A DNA stretch of 44,703 nt, from NCBI GenBank assembly GCA_026986155.1, contig JALSPC010000076.1, positions 1 through 44,703 of the forward strand, written 5' to 3'. The position numbers and the translations under genes are program-made. The notes beneath the pieces are model-generated. The model did not search any database. It had not been told where the DNA came from and saw only the letters and a list, made by a program, of their open reading frames with translations. This stretch comes from a bacterium (lineage in GTDB: Bacteria; Desulfobacterota; S145-22). Below are positions 1 to 8,203 of the stretch, piece after piece; positions within the stretch are counted from its first letter, which is position 1; every line of letters begins with the position of its first letter.

Positions 1-68
1 AGTCCCTGCTTCGCTTGATGCGCCTGAATTTCCTGATGGCCAACCAGTTGATCGTGGCGAGATGTTGA
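1..68 (+). CDS. C-terminal end of an upstream gene (partial)
   Basis: Reading from base 3, an open frame runs without a stop to a TGA at 66-68 and encodes about 21 residues ending NQLIVARC. The next gene starts with the ATG at 62-64, so the two would overlap by a few bases, which is typical of translational coupling. Flippase-like proteins such as the next gene often follow a glycosyltransferase, so this could be the tail of one, but 21 residues are too few to identify it. The call rests only on the open frame and the overlap. Confidence 0.35.
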   Translation, partial: SLLRLMRLNFLMANQLIVARC

Positions 69-1006
69 AACACAAGCTCTGGAAACTCATCGGGCTTGTC
101 ATCCTCGCCTACATCTTGAGCCGGATTGACTGGCCGCAGTTCCTCCGGGTTGTCAGAGACGCGAAAATCACGCTTATTCTGACAGCGTTCTTGTTGAACA
201 TCCCCCAGCTATGGCTGAAATCGACGCGGTGGCAGGCACTCCTCTCTGCGCAGGGGAAGCGGATAAAAAACGTTGACGCCTTCCTGTACTACCTGGGGGC
301 CACCTACCTCGGCGTTATCACGCCCGGCCGCGTGGGGGAATTTGTCAAGGCGCTCTACCTGAAACAGCATGGCATCGCAACGATCAGTTACGGTTTTTCG
401 AGCGTTCTCGTCGACAGGCTCTGGGATCTCCTCTTGCTGGTCGTGCTCGGCCTGGCAGGGCTCATCGTGATTCATCCCTTTGAATACGCCGCCTTGATCG
501 GGTGGGTGGGGCTTGCCGGGCTGGTGGGGTTACTGGCGTTCCTCATTTTTTCTTCCAGCATCGGGAAGGTTGCCGGGATCATCTACGGTAAATTTCTTTC
601 TTCGAAAATCCCCAAGGCGGCGAAGGAAGGAGCCGGGCGATTCGGGGACGGCTTACGGGACCTCTGGGGGAAAAGGATTGGATTATCGGCGGGACTGACC
701 TGCTTGGCCTACGGTCTCTTCTTCCTTCAATGTGCCTTCATCGCCCATGGATTTGGGTTGCCCCTGTCCTACGTGGAGATCGTTCCCATTATGGCCATGG
801 TAAACCTGTTCAGCTTTCTGCCGGTTTCCGTGTCGGGACTGGGGACGCGGGACGCCGCGCTGCTTTTTCTCCTGACCCGGAGAGGCCTTGGCTATGAATC
901 CATCGTAGCCTTTTCCATGGGGATTCTCATCGTTTTTTACGTGGGGGGTGGGCTTCTTGGTTTGACGGCTTGGTTTCTGAGGCCGATCACGTTGAAGAAG
1001 GGTTGA
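62..1006 (+). CDS. Flippase-like integral membrane protein (UPF0104 / lysylphosphatidylglycerol synthase TM family)
   Basis: This 314-residue protein is almost entirely hydrophobic, with about eight predicted membrane segments. Near residues 86-100 it carries the family signature ITPGRVGEFVKALYL. A later segment, SVSGLGTRDAALLFLL, is also typical of the family (YbhN/AglD2/MprF N-terminal domain). Members without the MprF catalytic domain are thought to move polyprenyl- or phospho-lipids across the inner membrane or to support cell-wall glycan assembly. The substrate cannot be read from the sequence. The length matches stand-alone members (about 310-330 residues). The ATG at 62 overlaps the stop of the preceding frame, and the ribosome site is weak, which fits coupled translation. 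Confidence 0.8.
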   Translation: MLKHKLWKLIGLVILAYILSRIDWPQFLRVVRDAKITLILTAFLLNIPQLWLKSTRWQALLSAQGKRIKNVDAFLYYLGATYLGVITPGRVGEFVKALYLKQHGIATISYGFSSVLVDRLWDLLLLVVLGLAGLIVIHPFEYAALIGWVGLAGLVGLLAFLIFSSSIGKVAGIIYGKFLSSKIPKAAKEGAGRFGDGLRDLWGKRIGLSAGLTCLAYGLFFLQCAFIAHGFGLPLSYVEIVPIMAMVNLFSFLPVSVSGLGTRDAALLFLLTRRGLGYESIVAFSMGILIVFYVGGGLLGLTAWFLRPITLKKG

Positions 1007-1105
1007 CCCCAAAAATTTTGCAAGAGTTTCGATATTTGCTCAATCTGGCGGTTGGGTAAATCAAACACCTCCATTTATTCCATAAAAGACGAAAGTAAAA
1101 AATTC

Positions 1106-1135
1106 TTGACAAATTCACATAGACTTAAATAACAT
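1106..1135 (+). promoter_or_regulatory. Candidate sigma-70 promoter for the MBL-fold gene
   Basis: A perfect -35 box TTGACA (1106-1111) is followed after 18 bases by a -10-like TAACAT (1130-1135). The stretch 1007-1173 is otherwise non-coding and AT-rich. The gene downstream has a strong ribosome site, AGGGGGAG at 1163-1170, just before its ATG at 1174. The -10 box is imperfect (4 of 6). Confidence 0.5.
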
Positions 1136-1173
1136 GGTTATAAATTTTAACCTGTATTGGAAAGGGGGAGAAA

Positions 1174-2223
1174 ATGGAGAAGTCAAGAAGGGAGTTTTTA
1201 AGGGATATAGCGTTTTATTCTTCAGCAACTTACCTGGCAACCTTGGGCATCCAGTCTTTTTCAACTCGCGAGGCCCAGGCGAGTTCTACCGGCAAAATAG
1301 ACATTGGGGAGTGCAAGAGCGTCAAGATAAAAGCCGTTTCGGAATTGGGATGGTGGGATAACAAGACGCTGATCCACGATATCATGGATCATGGGGGAAT
1401 TCACAAGAGCCAGTGGGAGATTCCATGGACGCCCAAGAACGCCGCGGGAAGTTGTTCGCTCATCGAAGTCACGGCTCTCGACGGGAAAAAGACGAGAATC
1501 TTGATCGACACGGGCTGGAATCTGGACTGGATGCGGAAGCGTTTCAAGGAAGAGGGGATCGATCGAATGCTCAGGGAGCACAAGATTGACTACCTATATA
1601 TTACCCATGAACATCTCGATCACTACTGGGGGCTTGAAGCCACCTTGGAAAACGACCCGACCATCAATATGTTGATCCCGAGCACTTTTTACCCGGAAGG
1701 GTTGCATTTTCTTCAGGGCGCCCAGTACCTACTGCCACACGCCAAGAATCTAATTCCTTACAAGGGAAAGCTCGCGCAGATGAAACCGGGCAAGATTCAT
1801 AAATTGGCTCCTGGCGTTGCTTCGGTCACGTTCGATTTTCCCATCATCGTCCGTATCAAAGGGGAACAGTCCCTCTTCTTCAACGTGAAAGATAAGGGAA
1901 TCGTGATTGTCACGGGGTGTTGTCATCGGGGGATTTTGAACCTGGCAGAGTTCGCCAGCAAGACGTTCAAGAACGGTGACACGCTCTACGGAATCTATGG
2001 CGGCCTCCACATTGATCCCTTCGAGAAATGGACCCCAAAGGCCCAGAAGGTGGTCAAAGATCTTGGCAAGTATAACTTCAAGAAGATTGCGGCCAACCAC
2101 TGCACGGGGCACAAGGCCATCCACCAGATGATCGCCCTGGGCTATCCCGTCGTCAGGGGAAGCGGAAAGCATGGATCGAAATCCAAGGAATACGTGGGCA
2201 ACGGGGATACCGTCGTGTTTTAG
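1174..2223 (+). CDS. Tat-exported metallo-beta-lactamase-fold hydrolase
   Basis: The 349-residue protein begins with a twin-arginine signal, SRREFLRD at residues 4-11. A hydrophobic stretch follows, with a likely cleavage site after AQA (residue 36), so it should be folded and loaded with metal before export to the periplasm. The metal motif THEHLDH sits at residues 144-150, giving His145, His147, Asp149 and His150. Further conserved blocks are TGCCHRG (about 247-253), GGLHIDPF with His279, and NHCTGH with His309 and His313. This pattern matches the MBL subfamily often labelled 7,8-dihydropterin-6-methyl-4-(beta-D-ribofuranosyl)-aminobenzene-5'-phosphate synthase-like. That label comes from one archaeal enzyme and is not evidence for its reaction here. 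The gene has its own promoter and terminator and appears monocistronic. The substrate is unknown. Confidence 0.82.
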   Translation: MEKSRREFLRDIAFYSSATYLATLGIQSFSTREAQASSTGKIDIGECKSVKIKAVSELGWWDNKTLIHDIMDHGGIHKSQWEIPWTPKNAAGSCSLIEVTALDGKKTRILIDTGWNLDWMRKRFKEEGIDRMLREHKIDYLYITHEHLDHYWGLEATLENDPTINMLIPSTFYPEGLHFLQGAQYLLPHAKNLIPYKGKLAQMKPGKIHKLAPGVASVTFDFPIIVRIKGEQSLFFNVKDKGIVIVTGCCHRGILNLAEFASKTFKNGDTLYGIYGGLHIDPFEKWTPKAQKVVKDLGKYNFKKIAANHCTGHKAIHQMIALGYPVVRGSGKHGSKSKEYVGNGDTVVF

Positions 2224-2250
2224 AGTCCCCGATCAAGGCAACATTTGCTG

Positions 2251-2277
2251 GGGAGACCTTCGGGTCTCCCTTTTGTT
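2251..2277 (+). terminator. Rho-independent terminator with a UUCG loop
   Basis: GGGAGACC (2251-2258) pairs perfectly with GGTCTCCC (2263-2270) around a TTCG tetraloop, followed by TTTTGTT. It lies 27 bases past the stop of the MBL-fold gene. The reverse strand lacks a T-run, so it should act only on + strand transcripts. Confidence 0.9.
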
Positions 2278-3883
2278 ACTGTTTATAGCGCTGGAGGCGT
2301 TTCGGCACATACCACCGTATGAAGTTGTAGCTGATCCCTGCGGGCGCGGGCTTGATGCCGTGGAACCGCGCGTGGATGATGGGCAGGGACATGGGGATGT
2401 AGAGGAAGGTGTAGGGCTGGTCCTCGGCGAGGATCTCCTGGAGCCTCAGGTAGGCCCTTTTGCGTTTTTCCGGATCGAAGGTGGTGCGCCCCTCCTCAAG
2501 GAGCCGGTCCACCTCCCGGTTCCGGTAGCTGATGAAGTTCAGGCCGTTTCCCTTGATCTTGGAGGAATGCCAGATATCGAAGAGATCCGGGTCCTGCCCG
2601 GTGGTCCAGCCCAGGATGACGGCCTGGAAGCGCCGTTTGTCGATGAACTGGCGGATGAAGGAAGCCCACTCGATGGTGCGTATCTTGACCTTGATACCTA
2701 CCATCCTGAGCCGCCACTGGATGATCTCCGCCGTTTTCATGCGGCTGGTGTTTCCCTGGTTCGTGATAACAGTAAAGGTGAAGGGCCGTCCGTTCTTGTA
2801 GAGGAGCCCGTCCTTGGGGTTCAGTTTCCAGCCGCAGGCCTTAAGGAGCTTCTTCGCCTTTTCCGGATTATAAGGGTAACGCCTGACGTGCGGGTTGTAA
2901 TACCATGTTCCGGGCTTGTAGGGCCCCGTGGCCACCTTTCCCAGGCCGAACAGGACGCCCTGGACGATCTCCTTCTTGTCAATGGCGTAACTGATGGCCT
3001 GGCGCACCCGTTTGTCCTTGAACAGGGGCTCCTTTAGATTATAACCGAGGTAGGTGTAAGAAAAGGAAATGTATTTATATTTTCTGAAATTCTTTTTAAA
3101 GAAGGGGGTATTGGTTTGCCGTTTATACTGAAGTGGAGTCAGGCCCATTTCATCCAGCGTTCCGTTCTGGAGTTCCATGAACATGGTGGCCATGTCGGGG
3201 ATGATCCGGTAGACGTAGCGGTCAATGTAGGGCCGTCCCTCGAAGTAGCCGGGGTTGGCTTGAAGGACGATCTTCTCCCCGGGAATCCACATTTCGAAAA
3301 TATAGGGGCCCGTTCCGACGGGATGCCTCGCCAGGGGGCTCTTGGTGATAGGGGTTCCCGTTAGGAGATGCTTCGGCAGGATGGCGCTTCCCCAGCTTGC
3401 AAGCGCCGGCGCGAAGGGCCTGTCGTAGGTGACCTGAACCGTGTAGCGGTCGGGAGAAGTGACGTTCTTGACCATCATGAAGTCACCCGCGTAGGGGGTC
3501 GGGGTCTTGGGATCGATGGTTATCCTGTAGGTGAACAGGACGTCATCCGCGGTGAAGGGCTTGCCGTCCTGCCATCTGACGTTTTTTCTCAAGTGAAACG
3601 TGATGGTGAGACCGTCTGGGGAGATGTCCCACGATTTTGCCAGGTCACCCACCAACTTGAGGTCCTTATCATACTTGACGAGGCCGTTGTAGACGAGGCC
3701 CGCGATGTCGTGGGAGGCGCTGTCGCTGGCTAGGATGGGGATGAGGTTGCTGGCGTCGCCGATGGAGCCGACGACGATTGTGTCCCCGTAGGCGGGGGTT
3801 TCGTCCATCCCGGCGGCATGGGCGACGGGATGGAAAAACAGGCAAAGTAAGACGGAAAGGGCAAGCGGGAAAAGGCGTCTCAC
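2276..3883 (-). CDS. ABC transporter substrate-binding protein, peptide/nickel family (SBP_bac_5)
   Basis: The protein has an N-terminal signal peptide (hydrophobic core LFPLALSVLLCLFF, cleavage near AHA). A full-length family 5 binding domain follows, as in DppA/OppA. Typical blocks are the GTGPYIF segment, the KDKRVRQAISYAIDKKEIV segment, and the RLRMVGIKVKIRTIEW region. It should bind oligopeptides or a similar solute in the periplasm for an ABC importer, but no permease or ATPase gene lies nearby. There is no lipobox cysteine. I prefer the GTG at 3883 because it overlaps the upstream stop as TAGTG and starts directly with a classic signal peptide (MRRLFP), giving about 535 residues. An in-frame GTG at 3901 would add six residues. 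The gene follows the YdbL-like gene without a gap, suggesting one transcript. Confidence 0.85.
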   Translation of the reverse strand: MRRLFPLALSVLLCLFFHPVAHAAGMDETPAYGDTIVVGSIGDASNLIPILASDSASHDIAGLVYNGLVKYDKDLKLVGDLAKSWDISPDGLTITFHLRKNVRWQDGKPFTADDVLFTYRITIDPKTPTPYAGDFMMVKNVTSPDRYTVQVTYDRPFAPALASWGSAILPKHLLTGTPITKSPLARHPVGTGPYIFEMWIPGEKIVLQANPGYFEGRPYIDRYVYRIIPDMATMFMELQNGTLDEMGLTPLQYKRQTNTPFFKKNFRKYKYISFSYTYLGYNLKEPLFKDKRVRQAISYAIDKKEIVQGVLFGLGKVATGPYKPGTWYYNPHVRRYPYNPEKAKKLLKACGWKLNPKDGLLYKNGRPFTFTVITNQGNTSRMKTAEIIQWRLRMVGIKVKIRTIEWASFIRQFIDKRRFQAVILGWTTGQDPDLFDIWHSSKIKGNGLNFISYRNREVDRLLEEGRTTFDPEKRKRAYLRLQEILAEDQPYTFLYIPMSLPIIHARFHGIKPAPAGISYNFIRWYVPKRLQRYKQ

Positions 3884-4536
3884 TATTTTTTTACGACCCA
3901 CGACCCGTTAGGAAGTTGTATCTTCCATCCCGGCCGGGCTTTTTTTCGCCTAAGTTTCGCAAACTGTGCCGCCGCTTGGGGATAGACCTTGTCGAGGTTC
4001 TTCTTGTTGACCTCCAAGTGGTTGATCTTGAGAATGGCCTTGGCCATTCCAAGAATGACGATGGAGCGGTCGTGGTTTTCCGCTTCGAGGAGGAGGGCCT
4101 GGTCGCGGTTCAGCTTGACAAACGGGGAGAGAAATCCCGAATTCGCTTCTCCCACGAGTTTCTTGTCGCGGAGCCGGTTGATCTTGGAGATTCGACTTCC
4201 CATGCGCCGGTAGGCGTTGACCACTTCCGGCATCTTCATAATGTAGCGGGAGATCTTTGCTGCCAGGTCATCGCCGGCGTAGGCGGTCTGGACGAACCAG
4301 GACCCCGGGTTCAGGAAACTACCCGTATCCTTGTCCGTTTTATCTTTCTGCCCGGGTTCCTGCTTGGGCGCCTGCTTTTCCGGAGAGGGTTTCATGAGCT
4401 GATCCTCGAGGTTCTCGTACGCCTTTTCCACGTCCCGGGCGGGAAAGTAGATGTTGACGGTGATGACGGCGCAGGAAAAGGTGAAAACAACGAGGAACGG
4501 GAGGATGGAACGAAGGAATATCTTGAAAATCTTCAT
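3883..4536 (-). CDS. YdbL-family (DUF1318) lipoprotein with a YnbE-like N-terminus
   Basis: The 217-residue protein has a short signal peptide with a probable lipidated Cys22 (TFSC, a loose lipobox). The C-terminal half carries the YdbL/DUF1318 pattern: a GEANSGFLSP segment and a closing KKARPGWKIQLPNGSWVVKK, which resembles the ARPGEY...NGKWVRK end of E. coli YdbL. Between them lies a proline- and charge-rich linker (about residues 50-85). Directly after Cys22 come AVITVNIYFP and a charged helix, which recall the small E. coli lipoprotein YnbE. In E. coli, YdbH, YnbE and YdbL act together in phospholipid transport between the two membranes. The gene sits 11 bases after the YdbH-like gene. 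That role is inferred from homology and order. Confidence 0.75.
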   Translation of the reverse strand: MKIFKIFLRSILPFLVVFTFSCAVITVNIYFPARDVEKAYENLEDQLMKPSPEKQAPKQEPGQKDKTDKDTGSFLNPGSWFVQTAYAGDDLAAKISRYIMKMPEVVNAYRRMGSRISKINRLRDKKLVGEANSGFLSPFVKLNRDQALLLEAENHDRSIVILGMAKAILKINHLEVNKKNLDKVYPQAAAQFAKLRRKKARPGWKIQLPNGSWVVKK

Positions 4537-4547
4537 GATGGTCTCCT

Positions 4548-6575
4548 CTATTTTGTTTTGATGACCGGTTCGCCCACGTTGACTTTTGAGGCCTGGAGAA
4601 CCTCCCAGGCCAGGTCCCTGATGCTGATCTTGTTGGAAAGTCCTGAGACGGCGATGGAGAGGTCCTTGAAGCCGAGAAACTTGTGAGAAAGCTCAAGGGT
4701 GTCGAAGATGATGATGCCACGCTTGATTCTCGCCTTGATGACGCCTTTGTCGTAGGGGCGGTATTTCTGGTAGAAGAAGAATCTTCCCTTCTTTCCCGTG
4801 AGTTTGCGGATGAAGACCTGGCTGATTCGCAGGGGTTCTTCCCCCGTCTTCACCGTCCTGGCGATGAAAGAACCTTCCATGGCGGAAAGTTTACCCCCAT
4901 TGCCTGTCAGGGTCAAGGCGGTTTTTACCCGGCCGCTCAGGGCGTCGCGAAATCCCTCGATATGGCCGCAGATGTCGTGAAGGCTGATTCGCCGCCCCCT
5001 CAGGAATATCCCCCATGGGTAAGGGGGCCGCAGGAAGAGATGTCCCCTTCCTTCGGTCTTTCCCTTGAAAAGGCCGAAGGAAATTTCATCCAAGGCTATC
5101 TTATCGGGGATGGAAATTACGTGACATGAGAAATCCTGAACGGGCACAATGCCCACCTGGATATTCTTTGCATGCAAGCTGCCGCTTTGCCTCCTGGGGG
5201 TGAATCGAGACATAGCACCGGGGGGAAGGCGGCGGACATGGAAGGGAAGAGACAGCGAGATCGCCCGGCATGTCAGGGGGATAGAAGGGTCGGAGAGACC
5301 CCCCTGGAAGTGAATAGTTCCCGCAACCTCTCCTGCCTTTTCGTCCCGCCAAGCCCGGATTTCGGCGTTTAAGGCGCCGGTCAGTTCGAGCGATGCGGGG
5401 AAAGCGGGAAAGAGAGAACGCATCAAGTGCGCGATTTCCGGCAGGTTCTCGAAGGACAAATGAAGGTGGGTTTTTCCCCGTTGGAGGGGCCGGGTCAAGT
5501 CCTCGACGCGGAAGGATCCTTTCAGGGTTATATCCTTCCTCAGGGAAAGTTGGAAATCGGGCACGGAAAGGCGATTTCCTTCCGTTTCGAACCGGATCTT
5601 CAGGCGCCCGGGCGGAAGATCCGACAGCTCGGGAATCGAGAGGTCGTCCGCCCGCAGACGCCCCGAGAGCGAGAATCTTGAAGGGAAGAGGCATCCTTTC
5701 ATCCTCAGGGTGACATTTCCCCGGAGCCTGCCGTTCCTGTGTTCTCCCGGCAGGGGCAGGGGCGCGTTCAAGCCCATCTTTCCCTCGAGGCGCAGGGCCA
5801 TGGAGGAAAAATCGAGCGCGATCTTTCGGCATTGGATAGGCTGTTTCCTGTAGGAAAAGAAGAGGTCTTGAATGACGATTTTTTCATGCGTAAGGGAACA
5901 GACATGGATAAGGATGTCGCGCAAAAGATTTTTGCCCGCGGAAAGACGCGGAGAAGCGACATCCCGGAGGGTTGCGGACGACGTGAAATGCCGGTCGCGA
6001 ACCGTCCAAATGAAAGTCGCCCGGCTCGCGCGCCAATCGGCGGGAAATGCGGGGACGGAAAGGGTAGGGTGGTCGATTTCGCATTTTAATGTTCCCGTGA
6101 CGTGCCGGGATGAAGGGACAATCTTCAGGGCGCAAATGAGTCGGACGCTTTTTGCCTTGAAGGAGAAGAGAGACGTTTTCGGTTCCTTCAAGATCCCCCG
6201 GAGGTGGATGGAAATCGTCCTCGCATTGAGACGCTTGGAGGTGATGGAGAAATCGAGGGTCCCCTTGATAGGATACTTCTTCGCGACCACCGGGAACAGC
6301 GCGGAGAATAGTTCCCCGGCGCGAATTCCCCGCCCCCCGAAGGTGACGGATACGGGGATACCGGAAGCGAAAGCAAAGATCCTGTCGATGATCTCCTTGG
6401 GAAGGGTTCCGTGAAGGAAAGGGCTGATGACATGGATGGAAGACTGAATTTTCTGCAATTCCTCCATGAAGGGAGGCGTGTCGGCGAACGGAGCCGCGGC
6501 TTCGACCACCGGGGCAACCATAAGGGAAAACCCGAGGCAGAGAAGAAAAAGTTGCGAATGTCTGTAGCGTTTCAT
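4548..6575 (-). CDS. YdbH-like AsmA-superfamily periplasmic protein
   Basis: The 675-residue protein starts with a signal peptide (SQLFLLCLGFSLMVAP, cleavage near VEA). It continues as repeated amphipathic beta-strand blocks with motifs such as LKGSFRVEDL and ALNAEIRAW, typical of bridge-like AsmA/TamB/YdbH lipid-transfer proteins. The C-terminal third (KGVIKARIKRGIIIFDTLELSH...) matches the closing region of that class. The call is made mainly because the next gene encodes a YdbL-family lipoprotein, as in the E. coli ydbH-ynbE-ydbL operon. E. coli YdbH is longer (about 880 residues), so this is a compact version. It should span the periplasm and conduct phospholipids. A distant AsmA relative with another role remains possible. 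Confidence 0.65.
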   Translation of the reverse strand: MKRYRHSQLFLLCLGFSLMVAPVVEAAAPFADTPPFMEELQKIQSSIHVISPFLHGTLPKEIIDRIFAFASGIPVSVTFGGRGIRAGELFSALFPVVAKKYPIKGTLDFSITSKRLNARTISIHLRGILKEPKTSLFSFKAKSVRLICALKIVPSSRHVTGTLKCEIDHPTLSVPAFPADWRASRATFIWTVRDRHFTSSATLRDVASPRLSAGKNLLRDILIHVCSLTHEKIVIQDLFFSYRKQPIQCRKIALDFSSMALRLEGKMGLNAPLPLPGEHRNGRLRGNVTLRMKGCLFPSRFSLSGRLRADDLSIPELSDLPPGRLKIRFETEGNRLSVPDFQLSLRKDITLKGSFRVEDLTRPLQRGKTHLHLSFENLPEIAHLMRSLFPAFPASLELTGALNAEIRAWRDEKAGEVAGTIHFQGGLSDPSIPLTCRAISLSLPFHVRRLPPGAMSRFTPRRQSGSLHAKNIQVGIVPVQDFSCHVISIPDKIALDEISFGLFKGKTEGRGHLFLRPPYPWGIFLRGRRISLHDICGHIEGFRDALSGRVKTALTLTGNGGKLSAMEGSFIARTVKTGEEPLRISQVFIRKLTGKKGRFFFYQKYRPYDKGVIKARIKRGIIIFDTLELSHKFLGFKDLSIAVSGLSNKISIRDLAWEVLQASKVNVGEPVIKTK

Positions 6576-6603
6576 CTCGATGGCGGGACCTCTTTATTTA
6601 TTG

Positions 6604-6632
6604 AAAATACATTGATTGTATCAAAACTTCAA
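6604..6632 (-). promoter_or_regulatory. Candidate promoter for the ydbH-like operon, with a dyad in its spacer
   Basis: On the minus strand, TTGAAG (6632-6627) is followed after 17 bases by TATTTT (6609-6604), upstream of the start at 6575. The spacer contains a perfect 5+3+5 palindrome TTGATtgtATCAA at 6612-6624, which could be an operator. Both boxes are imperfect. Confidence 0.4.
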
Positions 6633-6664
6633 CAAGGATTGTTGGATTTATGTGGAGAATAAAC

Positions 6665-6693
6665 TTGAATTTGAGTGAAAATGCGTGTATATT
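6665..6693 (+). promoter_or_regulatory. guaB: Candidate sigma-70 promoter for guaB
   Basis: TTGAAT (6665-6670) and TATATT (6688-6693) are separated by exactly 17 bases. The expected transcript start near 6700 lies downstream of the GTG at 6685. This rules out the longer reading frame and supports the ATG at 6736 as the guaB start. Confidence 0.6.
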
Positions 6694-6735
6694 TTCAACA
6701 GTAGTTCAATAAGTACTCGTCAATGGAGACAGTCG

Positions 6736-8199
6736 ATGCGTGAATCCTCTTTCAGGTATGCCTTTACCTTTGATGACGTCTTGCTTCTTCCCAAGGAATC
6801 CCACGTCCTGCCTTCCGAGACGGACACCAAGACGCGGTTTTCCCGGAACATCTTTCTGAATATTCCCCTGTGCAGCGCCGCCATGGACACGGTGACGGAG
6901 GCGCGTACGGCGATTGCCATCGCGCGGGAGGGAGGCATCGGGGTTATTCACAAGAACATGAGCGTCGAGCAGCAGGCCCTCCAGGTGGACCAGGTCAAGA
7001 AGTCGGAAAGCGGGATGATCGTGGATCCCATCACCATGCACCCGGATCAGACCATTGCCGAGGCCCTGGAGGTGATGCGACGCTACCGGATTTCCGGTGT
7101 TCCCGTGATTAAGAAGGGAAAGCTGGTGGGAATCCTCACCAACCGGGACCTGAGGTTCGAAACGCGAATGGAGGCGAAGATCTCCACCGTGATGACGAAG
7201 AAAAACCTCATAACCGTTCCCGTGGGGACCACTCTGGAGGACGCGAAGCGGATCCTTCACAAGAACCGGATTGAAAAGCTCCTTGTGGTGGACGATGAGC
7301 GGAACCTCAAAGGGCTTATTACTATCAAGGACATCGAGAAGATGAAGAAGTATCCCAACTCCTGCAAGGACGCGCTGGGGCGGTTGCGGGTCGCCGCGGC
7401 CATTGGTGTGGCGTCCGGCTGGGAGGCGCGCGCGGCCGCCTTGGTGGAGAAGGGGGTGGACGCCCTGGTTGTGGACACCGCGCATGGACACACGAAACGG
7501 GTCCGGGAGGTCGTCAGGGAACTCAAGGCGCAGAACCTGTCATGCGATATCATCGCCGGCAATGTAGCGACGGCGGAAGGGGCGAAAAGTCTGGTGGAAT
7601 CGGGCGTGGATGCCGTCAAGGTGGGGGTGGGGCCCGGTTCCATCTGCACGACACGGGTCATCGCGGGGATCGGGGTTCCCCAGATAACGGCCATTATAGA
7701 CGCCCGGGACGCATGCAAAAAAGGCGGCGTGCCCCTCATCGCGGATGGAGGTATCAAGTTTTCCGGGGATATCACCAAGGCGCTGGCGGCGGGGGCGGAT
7801 TGCGTGATGATCGGTAACCTTTTTGCGGGAACGGACGAATCGCCCGGAGAGATTGTCCTTTACCAGGGCCGGAGTTACAAGGTGTACCGTGGCATGGGGT
7901 CCATCGAGGCCATGAAGGCGGGAAGCAAGGACCGCTACTTTCAGGAAGCGGTGGAGACGGAGACCAAGCTGGTTCCCGAGGGGATCGAGGGGCGGGTCCC
8001 CTACAAGGGGATGCTCTCCATGGTGATTCAGCAACTGATCGGGGGCCTGAAAGCCGGCATGGGATACGTGGGGGCCAAAACGATTCCAGAACTGAAAGAA
8101 AAAGCGGAGTTCGTGCAGATAACCCAGGCGGGCCTGCGGGAGAGTCATGTCCACGACGTGATTATTACCAAGGAGGCACCCAACTACCGGTTAGAGTAG
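6736..8199 (+). CDS. guaB: Inosine-5'-monophosphate dehydrogenase
   Basis: IMP dehydrogenase oxidises IMP to XMP with NAD+, the first committed step to GMP. The protein has about 487 residues, the usual length. It opens with [10 protein letters not shown], has two CBS domains at about residues 95-210 (ending in [10 protein letters not shown]), and carries the catalytic loop [11 protein letters not shown] with the nucleophilic Cys. The flap segment [11 protein letters not shown] is intact. The ATG at 6736 is preceded by GGAG at 6725-6728 with good spacing. The frame stays open upstream to a GTG at 6685, but that codon lies inside the promoter. The next gene starts four bases after the stop, so the two are probably cotranscribed. 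Confidence 0.97.
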   Translation: MRESSFRYAFTFDDVLLLPKESHVLPSETDTKTRFSRNIFLNIPLCSAAMDTVTEARTAIAIAREGGIGVIHKNMSVEQQALQVDQVKKSESGMIVDPITMHPDQTIAEALEVMRRYRISGVPVIKKGKLVGILTNRDLRFETRMEAKISTVMTKKNLITVPVGTTLEDAKRILHKNRIEKLLVVDDERNLKGLITIKDIEKMKKYPNSCKDALGRLRVAAAIGVASGWEARAAALVEKGVDALVVDTAHGHTKRVREVVRELKAQNLSCDIIAGNVATAEGAKSLVESGVDAVKVGVGPGSICTTRVIAGIGVPQITAIIDARDACKKGGVPLIADGGIKFSGDITKALAAGADCVMIGNLFAGTDESPGEIVLYQGRSYKVYRGMGSIEAMKAGSKDRYFQEAVETETKLVPEGIEGRVPYKGMLSMVIQQLIGGLKAGMGYVGAKTIPELKEKAEFVQITQAGLRESHVHDVIITKEAPNYRLE

Positions 8200-8203
8200 G
8201 CGG

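Noticed and set aside
1007-1173. Terminator after the flippase-like gene
   Set aside because: Only a short AT-rich palindrome CAAAATTTTG without a proper stem or T-run.
2171-4686. Long + strand reading frames (288, 121 and 302 codons) opposite the binding-protein and YdbL-like genes
   Set aside because: They are antisense shadows of GC-rich coding sequence; their translations are low in structure and lack family motifs, whereas the minus-strand frames have signal peptides and clear domains.
8170-8176. Perfect ribosome site AAGGAGG near the end of guaB
   Set aside because: No start codon lies within useful distance; it encodes part of the conserved guaB C-terminus.
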